In this document: piece after piece, positions 1-8,311 of the stretch
Position numbering within the stretch: position 1 is the first letter of the stretch
Layout: every line of letters begins with the position of its first letter
Assembly (NCBI RefSeq): GCF_026342435.1
Contig: NZ_JAPEMT010000002.1
Span: forward strand, 248,001 to 312,000
Direction of reading: 5' to 3'
DNA from: Streptomyces sp. NBC_00237
GTDB taxonomy: Bacteria > Actinomycetota > Actinomycetes > Streptomycetales > Streptomycetaceae
Length of the DNA stretch: 64,000 nt
Position numbers and translations under genes: made by a program
Notes under the pieces: model-generated
Seen by the model: only the letters and a program-made list of their open reading frames with translations
What the model was told of the DNA's origin: nothing
Databases searched by the model: none

Positions 1-1
1 G

Positions 2-886
2 GAGTTCGGAGGTGCGGTGTCCCTCCTCACGGAGTTCGCCCCGCCGGGCCGCCGCGGACTCTACGGCTCCTGGCAGTCCTTCACCGTGGCGCTCGGCCTG
101 CTCGGCGGCGCGGGCGTGGCCGCGCTCCTGGCCACCCTCCTCACTCCGGGGGCCCTGAACGACTGGGGCTGGCGGGTGCCGTTCCTGCTGACACTCCCCC
201 TCGGCCTGGTCGCCCTGTGGCTACGCCTGCGCCTGGAGGAAACCCCCAACTTCGCTGCCGCACAGCACACTTCACCACCGCCGCCACGCAGGGCCGACGT
301 CGCACGCGCCATCTTCCTGGGCGCGGGCCGCATCATGGGCTGGGCGGCGGCGGGCTACACCTTCCTGGTCGTGCTGCCCTCCTATCTCCAGTCCACGCTC
401 AACGCCTCCTTCCGGGAGGCACTCGTGGCGACCGTGCTGGCCAACCTCGGATTCGCCGTCTCGATCGTCCCTGCGGGCCTGCTGAGCGACCGCATCGGCC
501 GCCGCACGGTGATGCTGACGGGTGCCGGACTGGTGACGGCACTCTCCCTCCCCCTCATCAACCTCCTCCAGAGCGACGGCACTTCCACCACCGGCAAGGG
601 AGCGGCGGTGTTCGCCGCAGGCGTCGTCGTCGGCCTGATGGCGGGCCCGGGCCCCGCGATGCTGGCCGAGATGTTCCCGACGTCGGTGCGCTGCACCGGC
701 CTCGGCCTCGCGTACGCCCTGTCCAACGCCGTGTTCTCCGGGTGCGCGGGACTCATCATCACCGAACTGATCAAACGCACCGGCGACGCCGACATCCCCG
801 CCTACTACGCGGCCGGGGCCTGCGCCCTGAGCATGCTCGCCCTGCTGACGCTGCGCGGAAACGACCACCGGGAGCCACTGCGATGA
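2..886 (+). CDS. MFS transporter, MHS (metabolite:H+ symporter) type, 5' truncated
   Basis: The reading frame is open from base 2, so only the C-terminal 294 residues or so are in the window. The first residues (EFGGAVSLLTEFAP, then GRRGLYGSWQ) match the fourth/fifth-helix region of MHS-family carriers, followed by WGWRVPFLL and the cytoplasmic LRLEETPNF stretch usual for this family. A second-half loop carries LSDRIGRR, the classic GxxxDRxGRR-type motif. Members import organic acids or osmolytes with protons; the substrate cannot be told here. Its TGA overlaps the ATG of the next gene (ATGA), implying co-transcription and translational coupling with anmK, which may hint at a cell-wall-sugar or organic-acid context but does not prove it. 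Confidence 0.85.
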   Translation, partial: EFGGAVSLLTEFAPPGRRGLYGSWQSFTVALGLLGGAGVAALLATLLTPGALNDWGWRVPFLLTLPLGLVALWLRLRLEETPNFAAAQHTSPPPPRRADVARAIFLGAGRIMGWAAAGYTFLVVLPSYLQSTLNASFREALVATVLANLGFAVSIVPAGLLSDRIGRRTVMLTGAGLVTALSLPLINLLQSDGTSTTGKGAAVFAAGVVVGLMAGPGPAMLAEMFPTSVRCTGLGLAYALSNAVFSGCAGLIITELIKRTGDADIPAYYAAGACALSMLALLTLRGNDHREPLR

Positions 887-2166
887 AGGTCATCGGCCTG
901 ATGTCGGGCACTTCCTACGACGCGATCGACGCGGCGGCCACCGAACTCACGCTCGCAGACGGCGTGTTGACGCTCACACCCCTCGGCATGATCAGCACCC
1001 CGTACGCCCCCGGCCTGCGCTCCGCCCTCGCCGGGGCGCTCCCCCCGTCCCGTACCACCCTGGCCGAGGTGTGCCGCCTGGACACCTTGATCGGCCAGGC
1101 ATTCGCCTCCCTCGCCGTCCGAGCCAACGACGAACTCTGCGCAGGGCAGGCGGAGTTGATCGCTTCGCACGGCCAGACCGTCTACCACTGGGTGTCGGAA
1201 GGAGAGGCGTACGGCACCCTCCAGCTGGGCCAGAGCGCCTGGATCGCGGAGGCGACCGGCCTCACCGTCGTGTCCGACTTCCGGCCCCGGGACCTGGCGG
1301 CGGGCGGCCAGGGCGCCCCTCTGGTGAGCCTCCTGGACGTACTCTGGCTGCAAGGCCGCCCCGGCACACCGGTCGCCCTGAACCTCGGCGGAATCGCCAA
1401 CATCACGGCTTTCACCGGGAGTTCCCCCCTCGCCTTCGACACGGGCCCCGCCAACGCCCTGCTCGACGCGGCCGTCCAGGACCTGACCGGCGGCCGTCTC
1501 GCCTACGACGCGGAGGGCGCGTTCGCCGCTTCCGGCCAGGTACACGACCCGTTGCTGCGGCAACTGCTGGCCGAGCCGTACTACCGCCTCCCCACCCCCA
1601 AGACCACCGGCAAGGAACTCTTCCACCTCCCCTACCTCCGCACAGCCCTCGCCGACTTCACCGCCCTCCCCGCCGCCGACGTCCTGGCCACCCTCACCCG
1701 CCTCACTGCCAGGACCGTCGCCGACGCGGTACGCCCACTGGGCGCGACGGAGGTGATCGCTTCGGGCGGCGGCACCCGCAATCCGACCCTGATGACGGCC
1801 CTCCGCGACGAACTAGGCCCCGGCGCCCCGCTCCGCACCTCCGACGTCCTGGGCCTCCCCTCGGACGCCAAAGAGGCGTGCGCCTTCGCCCTCCTGGGCT
1901 TCCTCACCCTGCACGGCCTCCCGGGCAACGTGCCCTCCTGCACCGGGGCGAGAGGCCCCCGCGTCCTCGGCACCGTCACACCGGGGACCCGCCCCCTCCT
2001 CCCTCACCCCGCGAGCGCCCCCGTGAGGCGGCTCGTCCTGGGCCGGGCGCCGAACACACCACCGGCAGGTGCACCTGGCGGGAGCCGGGGCCAGGCTCCC
2101 GCATCCCCCGTGTGCCCGGCCCCTGCCCCCTCCGCGCGGAAGTCCCCCTTCTCTTCCGCTGGTTGA
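883..2166 (+). CDS. anmK: Anhydro-N-acetylmuramic acid kinase with C-terminal extension
   Basis: Phosphorylates and hydrolyses 1,6-anhydro-MurNAc to MurNAc-6-P in peptidoglycan recycling. The N terminus MKVIGLMSGTSYDAIDAA is the family's ATP-binding start; further hallmarks are ASHGQTVYHW, the catalytic-region SDFRPRDLAAGGQGAPLV, NLGGIANIT, FDTGPANALLD and ASGGGTRNPTLM. The family core ends at about residue 368 in GPRVLGTVTPG, as expected. The frame then runs on for 59 Pro/Arg/Ala-rich residues unlike the family, passing through a 9-bp-stem hairpin at 2078-2102; the original stop was probably lost. The start overlaps the upstream carrier gene by 4 nt. The following gene lies 97 nt away. Confidence 0.93.
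   Translation: MKVIGLMSGTSYDAIDAAATELTLADGVLTLTPLGMISTPYAPGLRSALAGALPPSRTTLAEVCRLDTLIGQAFASLAVRANDELCAGQAELIASHGQTVYHWVSEGEAYGTLQLGQSAWIAEATGLTVVSDFRPRDLAAGGQGAPLVSLLDVLWLQGRPGTPVALNLGGIANITAFTGSSPLAFDTGPANALLDAAVQDLTGGRLAYDAEGAFAASGQVHDPLLRQLLAEPYYRLPTPKTTGKELFHLPYLRTALADFTALPAADVLATLTRLTARTVADAVRPLGATEVIASGGGTRNPTLMTALRDELGPGAPLRTSDVLGLPSDAKEACAFALLGFLTLHGLPGNVPSCTGARGPRVLGTVTPGTRPLLPHPASAPVRRLVLGRAPNTPPAGAPGGSRGQAPASPVCPAPAPSARKSPFSSAG
2078..2102 (+). terminator. Hairpin inside the 3' extension of anmK
   Basis: GCGGGAGCC and GGCTCCCGC form a perfect 9-bp stem around a 7-nt loop. It sits after the point where AnmK homologues normally stop, so it is probably the original terminator, now inside the coding frame. 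No T-tract follows, as is common in Streptomyces. Confidence 0.5.
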
Positions 2167-2263
2167 CACGCTAGAAGCAAGGGAGCGGGGGCACTCGCCA
2201 CAGCGCGCACGACCACTCGCCGTACCGCGCAACGCCGACGGCACACCACGGAAGGGGGCCCGT

Positions 2264-3358
2264 ATGAACGACACCGTCCCTTCGGAGGCCACCCCCACAG
2301 AAGCCAATCCGACAACGCCCACCCCACTGCTCACTCCACCGCTCGCCCCGCCGCTCGCCCACGCCGAGGAACTCCAGCACACCGTTTCCGGCTTCCTCGT
2401 CCCGCTACGGGTGACCGCCCCGCCCCGCCCGCCCTTCCACGCCACCGTCGCCTCCGCGGGGGACGCCGCCCTCCACGCGGGCCGCCTCCGCAGCACCCCG
2501 CACTCCGTACTGCGCACACCGGGCCTGATCTCCTCCTCCGACCCCGACCTCTTCAAGGTCACCCTCCACCTCTCCGGCACCGCCCACGCCGAACAGGGCG
2601 ACGGACAACACCGAGCCCACCCCGGAGACCTGCTCGCCCTGGACACCACCCACCCGTACGCCCTCCACCTGCCCGACCCGTGCGACGTCGTCGTCATCGG
2701 CCTCCCCCGCGGCCTGCTCGGCCCGTACGCCCGCACCCTGGCCCGCCGCAGCGGAATCCCGATCCCCTCCGACACCGGCACGGCCGCCCTCTGCGCGGCC
2801 CTCCTCACGGCCCTCGGCGACCAGGTCGACACCCTCTCCGGCAACCGCTCCGCCTACGTACTCGACGCGGTGACCGGCCTGCTCATCAGCACCCTCACCG
2901 ACATCCCCGGCGAACGCGTCGAAACCCCCGCCGCCGCCTTCGTGGACCGGATCGTCCTGCACACGCTCGCCCGCCTGCGCGACCCGGACCTGTGCGCGGA
3001 GTCGGTCGCCGCCCACCACAGGATCTCCGTACGGCGGCTCCACCAGCTCTTCCAGAGCCGCGACCGCACGTTCACCGCCTGGCTCCGCCACGAACGCCTC
3101 GTCCGCATCCACCGCGACCTGTCCGACCCGGCCCTGTCCCACCGCACGGCCACCTCCATCGCCGCCGACTGGGGCCTGCTGGACGGCGCCCACCTCTCCC
3201 GCGCCCTGCGCGAGGAATTCGGCTGCACGGCCGCGGAGTTGCGCCGGTTCGCCCTGCCGGAGACCGGCCGCCCTCAGCCCGTCTCCGCCAGCACCAGAGC
3301 GCGCGGTGAGGCCACCAGCTCCTCCAGCGCGACGACCGCTTCGGGCCGCACCGAGTAG
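2264..3358 (+). CDS. AraC-family transcriptional regulator
   Basis: A 364-residue protein. The N-terminal half looks like the cupin-like AraC_binding_2 sensor domain (around HSVLRTPGLISSSDPDLFKV and the HPGDLLALDTTHPY stretch). The C-terminal ~100 residues are a double AraC helix-turn-helix: first helices in SVAAHHRISVRRLHQLFQ, second in ATSIAADWGLLDGAHLSRAL. ATG 2264 follows a GAAGGGGG Shine-Dalgarno (2251-2258) and replaces a longer in-frame opening that would overlap anmK. It stands alone downstream of anmK, and no target is obvious. The nearest family relatives control catabolic or nitrilase-type operons; the ligand is unknown. Confidence 0.85.
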   Translation: MNDTVPSEATPTEANPTTPTPLLTPPLAPPLAHAEELQHTVSGFLVPLRVTAPPRPPFHATVASAGDAALHAGRLRSTPHSVLRTPGLISSSDPDLFKVTLHLSGTAHAEQGDGQHRAHPGDLLALDTTHPYALHLPDPCDVVVIGLPRGLLGPYARTLARRSGIPIPSDTGTAALCAALLTALGDQVDTLSGNRSAYVLDAVTGLLISTLTDIPGERVETPAAAFVDRIVLHTLARLRDPDLCAESVAAHHRISVRRLHQLFQSRDRTFTAWLRHERLVRIHRDLSDPALSHRTATSIAADWGLLDGAHLSRALREEFGCTAAELRRFALPETGRPQPVSASTRARGEATSSSSATTASGRTE

Positions 3359-3410
3359 CAGATCCGCACCCCGCGCCGGGACCACACCCACCGGCACGAA
3401 GCGGCCCGGG

Positions 3411-3448
3411 AAAAAGAAAAGTCGTGCCGGATTTCTCCGACACGACTT
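3411..3448 (-). terminator. Rho-independent terminator of the tRNA-Pro gene
   Basis: On the minus strand an 8-bp outer stem (AAGTCGTG/CACGACTT, 3419-3448) with an inner TCCG/CGGA stem is followed directly by a T-rich run (complement of 3411-3420). It lies about 18 nt past the 3' end of the tRNA. Confidence 0.85.
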
Positions 3449-3465
3449 CCGACCCGCGAAAACGC

Positions 3466-3542
<77 letters not shown>

Positions 3543-3681
3543 ATACTCGCCTGACCTGGGGTTTTCCCCGGCCGAGCTCGTACGAGAACAATACCGCACA
3601 TCAGGACGTGGTTGCGAACGCCTTTGCCCAGGTCATGCGCGTCGATCAGCGGGGTCGGCCCGCCCCGCCGACCTGAGGGGC

Positions 3682-3712
3682 TTGACCTCAAGTCCACTTG
3701 ATGTCTGAGAGT
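3682..3712 (+). promoter_or_regulatory. Candidate MerR-type promoter/operator
   Basis: A TTGACC -35 (3682-3687) and GAGAGT -10-like hexamer (3707-3712) are separated by 19 bp, longer than the usual 17. The spacer holds the perfect inverted repeat TCAAGT-CC-ACTTGA (3688-3701). An over-long spacer filled by a dyad is the arrangement that MerR-family activators untwist. It drives the split transketolase. No merR-like gene is in the window. Confidence 0.55.
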
Positions 3713-3719
3713 CGTGTGT

Positions 3720-4463
3720 ATGACGACACAGACGCACGAGATGACACAGACGCGCGAGACGACACAGACACAGGGGAAGCAGACCGCGTACGGATACCCG
3801 GACCTGGGGCGCTTGATGGGCCTGATGACGGGGGACGAGAAGCACGGTCCCGCCGCGACGTCGACCCTGGACGCGCTCTGGGTGCTCTACGACCGGGTGT
3901 TGCGCGTGACCCCGGAGACCGCCGAGGACAGGGAGCGGGACCGGTTCCTGCTGTCGAAGGGGCACGGCCCGATGGCGTACTACGCGGTGCTCGCCGCCAA
4001 GGGGTTCTTCGGCGAGGAACTGCTGCCGGGCTTCGGATCGTACGACTCGCCGCTCGGGCACCACCCGGACCGCGTACTGGTCCCGGGAGCCGAGATCGGC
4101 AGCGGTTCCCTCGGGCACGGTCTGCCGTTGGCGGTCGGTACGGCGCTGGGGCTGCGGGCGCAGGGGCTCACCGACCCCGCCGTATGGGTGCTGCTCGGAG
4201 ACGCGGAACTGGACGAGGGCAGCAACCACGAGGCGCTCGCCTTCGCCGGACCGGCCGGACTCGACAGGCTGCACGCGCTCGTCATCGACAACACGTCCGC
4301 CACACACGGCTGGCCCGGCGGGATCGCCTCCCGTTTTGAGGCCGCAGGCTGGTCCGCCGCCACGGTCGACGGCCGCGACCACGAGGCGCTGTACGCCGCG
4401 TACACCGCCCCGCACCCGGGCCGCCCGCACGTGGTCGTGGCCCGCGTGGAACCCAAGAACTGA
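3720..4463 (+). CDS. Transketolase, N-terminal (TPP-binding) subunit
   Basis: A 247-residue protein equal to the first domain of transketolase. LSKGHGPMAYYAVLA supplies the conserved His, and GDAELDEGSNHEAL...VIDNTS is the thiamine-diphosphate/Mg motif (the GDGxxxxN class, here GDAE). GSGSLGHGLPLAVG is also typical. With the next gene it forms a two-subunit transketolase that transfers two-carbon units; the true substrate of such split enzymes is often not the pentose-phosphate pair. ATG 3720 has GAGAG upstream; an in-frame GTG two codons earlier (3714) is less likely. The N-terminal Thr/Gln repeats (TQTHEMTQTRETTQTQ) are low complexity. The gene ends 45 nt before the partner subunit. Confidence 0.88.
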   Translation: MTTQTHEMTQTRETTQTQGKQTAYGYPDLGRLMGLMTGDEKHGPAATSTLDALWVLYDRVLRVTPETAEDRERDRFLLSKGHGPMAYYAVLAAKGFFGEELLPGFGSYDSPLGHHPDRVLVPGAEIGSGSLGHGLPLAVGTALGLRAQGLTDPAVWVLLGDAELDEGSNHEALAFAGPAGLDRLHALVIDNTSATHGWPGGIASRFEAAGWSAATVDGRDHEALYAAYTAPHPGRPHVVVARVEPKN

Positions 4464-4508
4464 TCCTCTCGCCCCCCTTAACAGACTTGCCGAGCACAGG
4501 AGTTGACC

Positions 4509-5405
4509 ATGGATACGATGCGGGACCGCTTCATCGCCACCACCTCACGCCTGCTGGACGAGGACCCCAGGGTCGCGGTCGTCCTCGCCGACATCAGTGC
4601 GGACGGCTTCTCGGCCACCCGGCGCGCGCATCCGGACCGGGTGGTGAACGTCGGCATCCGGGAGCAGTTGCTCGTGGGGGCGGGGGCCGGAATGGCGCTC
4701 ACCGGGATGCGGCCGGTGGTGCACACCTTCGCCAGCTTCCTCGTGGAGCGGCCCTTCGAGCAGGTGAAGCTGGACTTCGGGCACCAGGGAGTGGGCGGCG
4801 TACTCGTCAGCGCGGGCGCCTCCTACGACTGGCCGGCGGGCGGGTTCACGCACATGGCGCCGGGCGACGTGGCGCTGCTCGACACGCTGGAAGGGTGGAC
4901 GGTGCACGTGCCGGGGCATCCCGACGAGGCGGAGGAGCTGCTGCGGCACGCCGTGGCCGACGGGGACGAGCGGGTCTACGTACGGCTGTCGTTGCAGAGC
5001 AACGCGCGGGCGCGAGAGGTGCGGGGCGACGGGGGGTTCGTCACCGTGCGGGAGGGGCGCGGCGGGACCGTGGTCGCCGTCGGGCCGATGCTCGACGACG
5101 TACTGGACGCGGTGGCGGGGCTGGACGTGACCGTCCTGTACGCGGCCACCGTGCGGCCCTTCGACGGCGCGGCACTGCGGGCCGCCGGGCACGCCGATGT
5201 CGTCCTCGTCGAGCCGTACCTCGCCGGGACCTCGACCGCCGCCGCGAACGACGCGCTCGCCGACCTCCCGCACCGGGTGCTCGGTCTGGGCGTCGGGCAG
5301 CGCGAACTGCGCCGGTACGGGGACATGACCGAACACCTCGCGGCGCACGGGCTCGACGCGGCCTCGCTGCGGGAGCGGATCGGTGCGTTCCTCCGCCAGC
5401 GGTGA
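4509..5405 (+). CDS. Transketolase, C-terminal (pyrimidine-binding) subunit
   Basis: A 298-residue protein that makes up the Pyr and C-terminal domains of transketolase. It contains VVNVGIREQLLVGAGAGMALTGMRPVVHTFASFL, where the catalytic Glu of the NVGIREQ motif activates TPP, then a C-terminal domain from about 190. It must pair with the N-terminal subunit encoded just upstream. ATG 4509 is placed by AGGAG (4498-4502) with 6-nt spacing; a TTG two codons upstream is in frame but has no spacer. The gene ends 3 nt before the convergent YjbR-like gene. Confidence 0.88.
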   Translation: MDTMRDRFIATTSRLLDEDPRVAVVLADISADGFSATRRAHPDRVVNVGIREQLLVGAGAGMALTGMRPVVHTFASFLVERPFEQVKLDFGHQGVGGVLVSAGASYDWPAGGFTHMAPGDVALLDTLEGWTVHVPGHPDEAEELLRHAVADGDERVYVRLSLQSNARAREVRGDGGFVTVREGRGGTVVAVGPMLDDVLDAVAGLDVTVLYAATVRPFDGAALRAAGHADVVLVEPYLAGTSTAAANDALADLPHRVLGLGVGQRELRRYGDMTEHLAAHGLDAASLRERIGAFLRQR

Positions 5406-5408
5406 CGC

Positions 5409-5768
5409 TCAGCGTTCGGGGTCGGCCAGTTCCGGGTGCAGAGCGAGCAGTTTGCGCGGGGCGGCCTGCCGCCAGGAGTCGAGGAGGACGGTGCGGAGTT
5501 CCTCCTCGTCCTCCAGGGCGGACAGGTTCGCCCGCAGCCAGTCGTAGTTGTCGTCGTGTCCGGGCTTGACGAAGAACTTCTCCGGTTCCGCCTGGATCAG
5601 TTCGGCGCGTTCCTCCTTCGGGCACTTGAAGGCCACCGACGTGTCGTCCTCGCTCAGCGCCGCGAAGAGCTTCCCGCCCACCCGGAAGGTGGGGCTGCCC
5701 CAGGCGAGCTTCTCGGCAGTGTCCGGCAGGGCGAGCGCGACCCTGCGTACGTCCTCGGCATCGGTCAT
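5409..5768 (-). CDS. MmcQ/YjbR-like protein
   Basis: A 119-residue single-domain protein. TDAEDVRRVALALPDTAEKLAWGSPTFRVGGKLFA, then KCPKEERAEL and HDDNYDWLRANLS, are typical of the MmcQ/YjbR family (PF04237), a small fold related to DNA-binding CyaY-like proteins whose biochemical role is unknown. The frame could open earlier, but ATG 5768 starts at the family's usual N terminus. It is the last gene of a minus-strand run and converges with the transketolase genes. Confidence 0.85.
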   Translation of the reverse strand: MTDAEDVRRVALALPDTAEKLAWGSPTFRVGGKLFAALSEDDTSVAFKCPKEERAELIQAEPEKFFVKPGHDDNYDWLRANLSALEDEEELRTVLLDSWRQAAPRKLLALHPELADPER

Positions 5769-5853
5769 GGGAAAACGGTACGGGCAGCCACTGACAATCG
5801 GCCCGGCCACCGCGCCGACCTGCCCCTGCGCACCCGTGCCTGTCCGCCCGCGT

Positions 5854-6780
5854 CTATACGTGCTTGTCGAGCCAGGCCGTCAGGTCGTCGTGGACCTCGT
5901 CCCTGTTGGTCTCGTTGAGGATCTCGTGGCGGGCCCCCTCGTACCCCTTCCAGGTGAGGTCCTCGACGCCCGCGTACCGCAGGTCCTCCAGGAGTTCGTG
6001 CACCAGGGTCATGCCCTGGTTGCAGGGGTCCTCGGTGCCGACGGCCAGGTGGAAGGGCAGGTCGGCCGGGACGCGGGCCAGGTTGCGGGGGTCGTTGAGC
6101 TTGCGGATGCCGCGCACCCAGTCGAGCGAGAGGCCCGTGCTGAAGGGGAATCCGCAGCGTTCGTCGGCCGCGTACGCGTCGACCTCGGCCTCGTCGCGCG
6201 ACAGCCATTCGAAGCCGGTGCGGTGGGTGAAGGCGTCGTTGAAGTTCGCGAACCGGTCCGCGGTGAAGGAGGCGATCGAGTCCCGGCCCGCCGCCTCGGC
6301 CCGCCGCTCCAGGTCCGTGGCCGCCGCTTCGAGGTCGGTGCCGGGCAGGGAGCGGAAGACCCCCGACAGGATCACCCCGGCCAGCCCGTCCGGGTACTCC
6401 TGTGCGTAGTCGCGGGCCAGCATCGCGCCGAGGCTGTGCCCGAGCAGCACCACCGGCACGCCCGGGTGCAGGGCACGGGCCTGGTCGCCGACCGTGCGCA
6501 GGTCGGCGACCATGTTCCGCCAGCCGTCGTCGCCCGCCACGCCGAGCCCACCGGTGCCGGTGGCGGTCGCACCGTGACCCCGGTGGTCGCAGGCGAGGAC
6601 CCCGTACCCGTGGGCGACGAGGTGGCGGGCGAACCGGTCGTAGCGCTGGGCGTGTTCGGCCGCGCCGTGCGCGATCTGGACCAGGGCGCGCGGGCGACCG
6701 CTGTCGGGCAGCCAGGTGTACGTGGCGATCTGGACGCCGTCGTGCGCGGTCGCCGTGCCGGGGGTGACGGGGTCGGTCAT
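5854..6780 (-). CDS. Alpha/beta hydrolase, monoacylglycerol-lipase-like
   Basis: A 308-residue cytoplasmic hydrolase of the serine aminopeptidase/lysophospholipase class (Hydrolase_4). The oxyanion-region HGAAEHAQRYDRFA lies at 38-51, DHRGHG at 65-70, and the nucleophile elbow GHSLG at 114-118 (Ser116). The acid lies in AVGTEDPC and the catalytic His in GARHEILNE near the C terminus. It probably cleaves monoacylglycerol- or lysophospholipid-type esters; the substrate is inferred from family only. ATG 6780 is the only start that keeps the full family N terminus. Confidence 0.87.
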   Translation of the reverse strand: MTDPVTPGTATAHDGVQIATYTWLPDSGRPRALVQIAHGAAEHAQRYDRFARHLVAHGYGVLACDHRGHGATATGTGGLGVAGDDGWRNMVADLRTVGDQARALHPGVPVVLLGHSLGAMLARDYAQEYPDGLAGVILSGVFRSLPGTDLEAAATDLERRAEAAGRDSIASFTADRFANFNDAFTHRTGFEWLSRDEAEVDAYAADERCGFPFSTGLSLDWVRGIRKLNDPRNLARVPADLPFHLAVGTEDPCNQGMTLVHELLEDLRYAGVEDLTWKGYEGARHEILNETNRDEVHDDLTAWLDKHV

Positions 6781-6869
6781 GGTCGGCCTGCCTCTCTGGG
6801 CTCTCGCTGCGGGGGTACGGTGCTGACCCTCCCCCGGACCCGCACACTCATGCCAGACCCCGGCCTCGC

Positions 6870-7059
6870 TCAGCCCCTGACCTGCCCCCGCTCGAAGTAC
6901 GCCACCAGCTCCGGGTCGAGTTCCGGCACCCGGCGCGGCGTGCCCCCGTCGCGGAGCGAGTCCGTGGCCCGTACGCCCGCTGCCACCGCCGTCCGCGCCG
7001 CGACCGGCGAGGTGTCCGTCACGCCTCCGTCCCGTACGAAACGGAGGAACTCGTCCCCC
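6870..7059 (-). pseudogene. Remnant of a Gfo/Idh/MocA oxidoreductase (C terminus only)
   Basis: Translating the minus strand between the GAF gene stop and 6870 gives an open frame of about 62 codons ending in TGA (6870-6872). Its residues EFLRFVRDGGVTDTSPVAAR and then TDSLRDGGTPRRVPELD are the characteristic tail of Gfo/Idh/MocA sugar dehydrogenases (family length about 330-400). No start codon with a Shine-Dalgarno precedes it, and upstream of 7060 the frame runs into the out-of-phase GAF gene. It looks like the last sixth of a gene left after a deletion that joined it to the conservon. Product assignment is from motif memory only. Confidence 0.7.
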
Positions 7060-7629
7060 TTAGATCCCGCCGTCCTCGCGTCGCTCGATCTGCGCCATCA
7101 GTTCGGCCGCCATCGCCTTGATGGTCTCCAGGCCCTCCCGCCCCCACTGCCGAGGCTTGGTGTCCACCACGCAGATCGCTCCGAGCGCGATGCCGTCCCG
7201 GTCGATGAGGGGCGCCCCGAGGTAGGAGCGGATGCCGATCTCGTCGACGACGGGGTTGCCCGCGAAGCGCGGGTAGTCGCAGACGTCCTCCAGGACGAGG
7301 GCCTTCCGGCGGGCCACCACGTGCGGGCAGTAACCGTGGTCGCGGGCCATGGCCCTACCGATCCGTCCGGCGGCTGCCGCCGCCCCGAGGTCGCTGCCGG
7401 AGTGGGTGCCGGTGGGGGTGTGCAGCCCGGCGAAGAACTGCCGGTTCTCGTCGATGAAGTTGACCATCGAGTACGGTGCGCGGGTCGCCTCCGCGAGCCG
7501 TACCGCGAACGCGTCCAGCATCGGGTCGGGCCGCCCGCCGAACCCCAACTCCCGCAGCCTGCGCGCCCGTTCCGGTCCCTCCTGGTCGGCGGGCGTGAGG
7601 AGCAGATGGCCGATCCTGTCGTGTTTCAT
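7060..7629 (-). CDS. GAF-domain protein of the conservon
   Basis: A 189-residue cytoplasmic protein that is a single GAF domain: MVNFIDENRQFFAG, then RKALVLEDVCDYPRFAGNPVV, IRSYLGAPLIDRDGIALGAICVVD. It resembles phytochrome/free-Met-sulfoxide-type GAF sensors, with one Cys in HGYCPHV. It is the fifth gene of a cvn operon, 13 nt after cvnD, so it probably reports a small ligand or redox state to the CvnABCD complex. Its stop is TAA, unusual here, and directly abuts the oxidoreductase relic. ATG 7629 follows GGGAG. Confidence 0.85.
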   Translation of the reverse strand: MKHDRIGHLLLTPADQEGPERARRLRELGFGGRPDPMLDAFAVRLAEATRAPYSMVNFIDENRQFFAGLHTPTGTHSGSDLGAAAAAGRIGRAMARDHGYCPHVVARRKALVLEDVCDYPRFAGNPVVDEIGIRSYLGAPLIDRDGIALGAICVVDTKPRQWGREGLETIKAMAAELMAQIERREDGGI

Positions 7630-7642
7630 AGGTGGGCTCCCG

Positions 7643-8311
7643 TCATGGGTGGGCTCCGTGGGCTGTGGTGGGGGCGGCGGGCGCGTGGGACAGGAGGTGC
7701 TTGACGAGGGTGACGAGGGTGGCGATGCCGGAGCTGGCGAGCCGGGCGTCGCAGATCACGATGGGGATCTCCGGGTTGAGGTCGAGGGCGCCGCGCACCT
7801 CTTCGGGCTCGTACCGGAAGGCCCCGTCGAACTCGTTGACGGCGACGACGAAGCCGATGCCGCGCTGCTCGAAGAAGTCGACGGCGGCGAAGCAGTCCTC
7901 CAGGCGACGGGTGTCGGCGAGGACGACCGCGCCGAGCGCTCCCTTGGAGAGCTCGTCCCACATGAACCAGAACCGTTCCTGCCCGGGCGTGCCGAAGAGG
8001 TACAGGACGTGGTCCTTGTCGAGGGTCATGCGGCCGAAGTCCATGGCGACGGTGGTCATGGACTTGTTCTCGACGCCCTCCAGGCTGTCGGTGTCGGCGC
8101 TCGCCTGGGTGAGCAGCTCCTCCGTGCTGAGCGGATCGATCTCACTGACCGCGCCGACGAAGGTCGTCTTGCCGACGCCGAAGCCGCCCGCGACGAGGAT
8201 CTTCAGCGCGGTGGGGAAGACCTCGTCGGGGTCCGGGCGCCCGCCCTCGCGGCCGTAGTCGTCCCCGGGCCCGTAACCGGAGCCGTAGTCAGAGTTGTCG
8301 TCGTAGACCAT
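7643..8311 (-). CDS. cvnD: Conservon GTPase-like ATP/GTP-binding protein (CvnD)
   Basis: A 222-residue Ras-like protein. The P-loop GGFGVGKTT is at 42-50, the switch-II region FGTPGQERFWFMWDEL follows, and AVNEFD takes the place of NKxD. Conservon CvnD proteins form a signalling complex at the membrane with the sensor-like CvnA, the roadblock CvnB and the DUF742 CvnC, somewhat like a eukaryotic G-protein relay. The N terminus is acidic and Gly/Tyr-rich. The start overlaps the end of cvnC by 23 nt, evidence of tight translational coupling. Confidence 0.93.
   Translation of the reverse strand: MVYDDNSDYGSGYGPGDDYGREGGRPDPDEVFPTALKILVAGGFGVGKTTFVGAVSEIDPLSTEELLTQASADTDSLEGVENKSMTTVAMDFGRMTLDKDHVLYLFGTPGQERFWFMWDELSKGALGAVVLADTRRLEDCFAAVDFFEQRGIGFVVAVNEFDGAFRYEPEEVRGALDLNPEIPIVICDARLASSGIATLVTLVKHLLSHAPAAPTTAHGAHP

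Noticed and set aside
3720-5405. The split transketolase pair as a second DXS
   Set aside because: Its motifs (GHGPMAYY, NVGIREQ) and two-subunit layout are transketolase; the true dxs is in the hopanoid operon.
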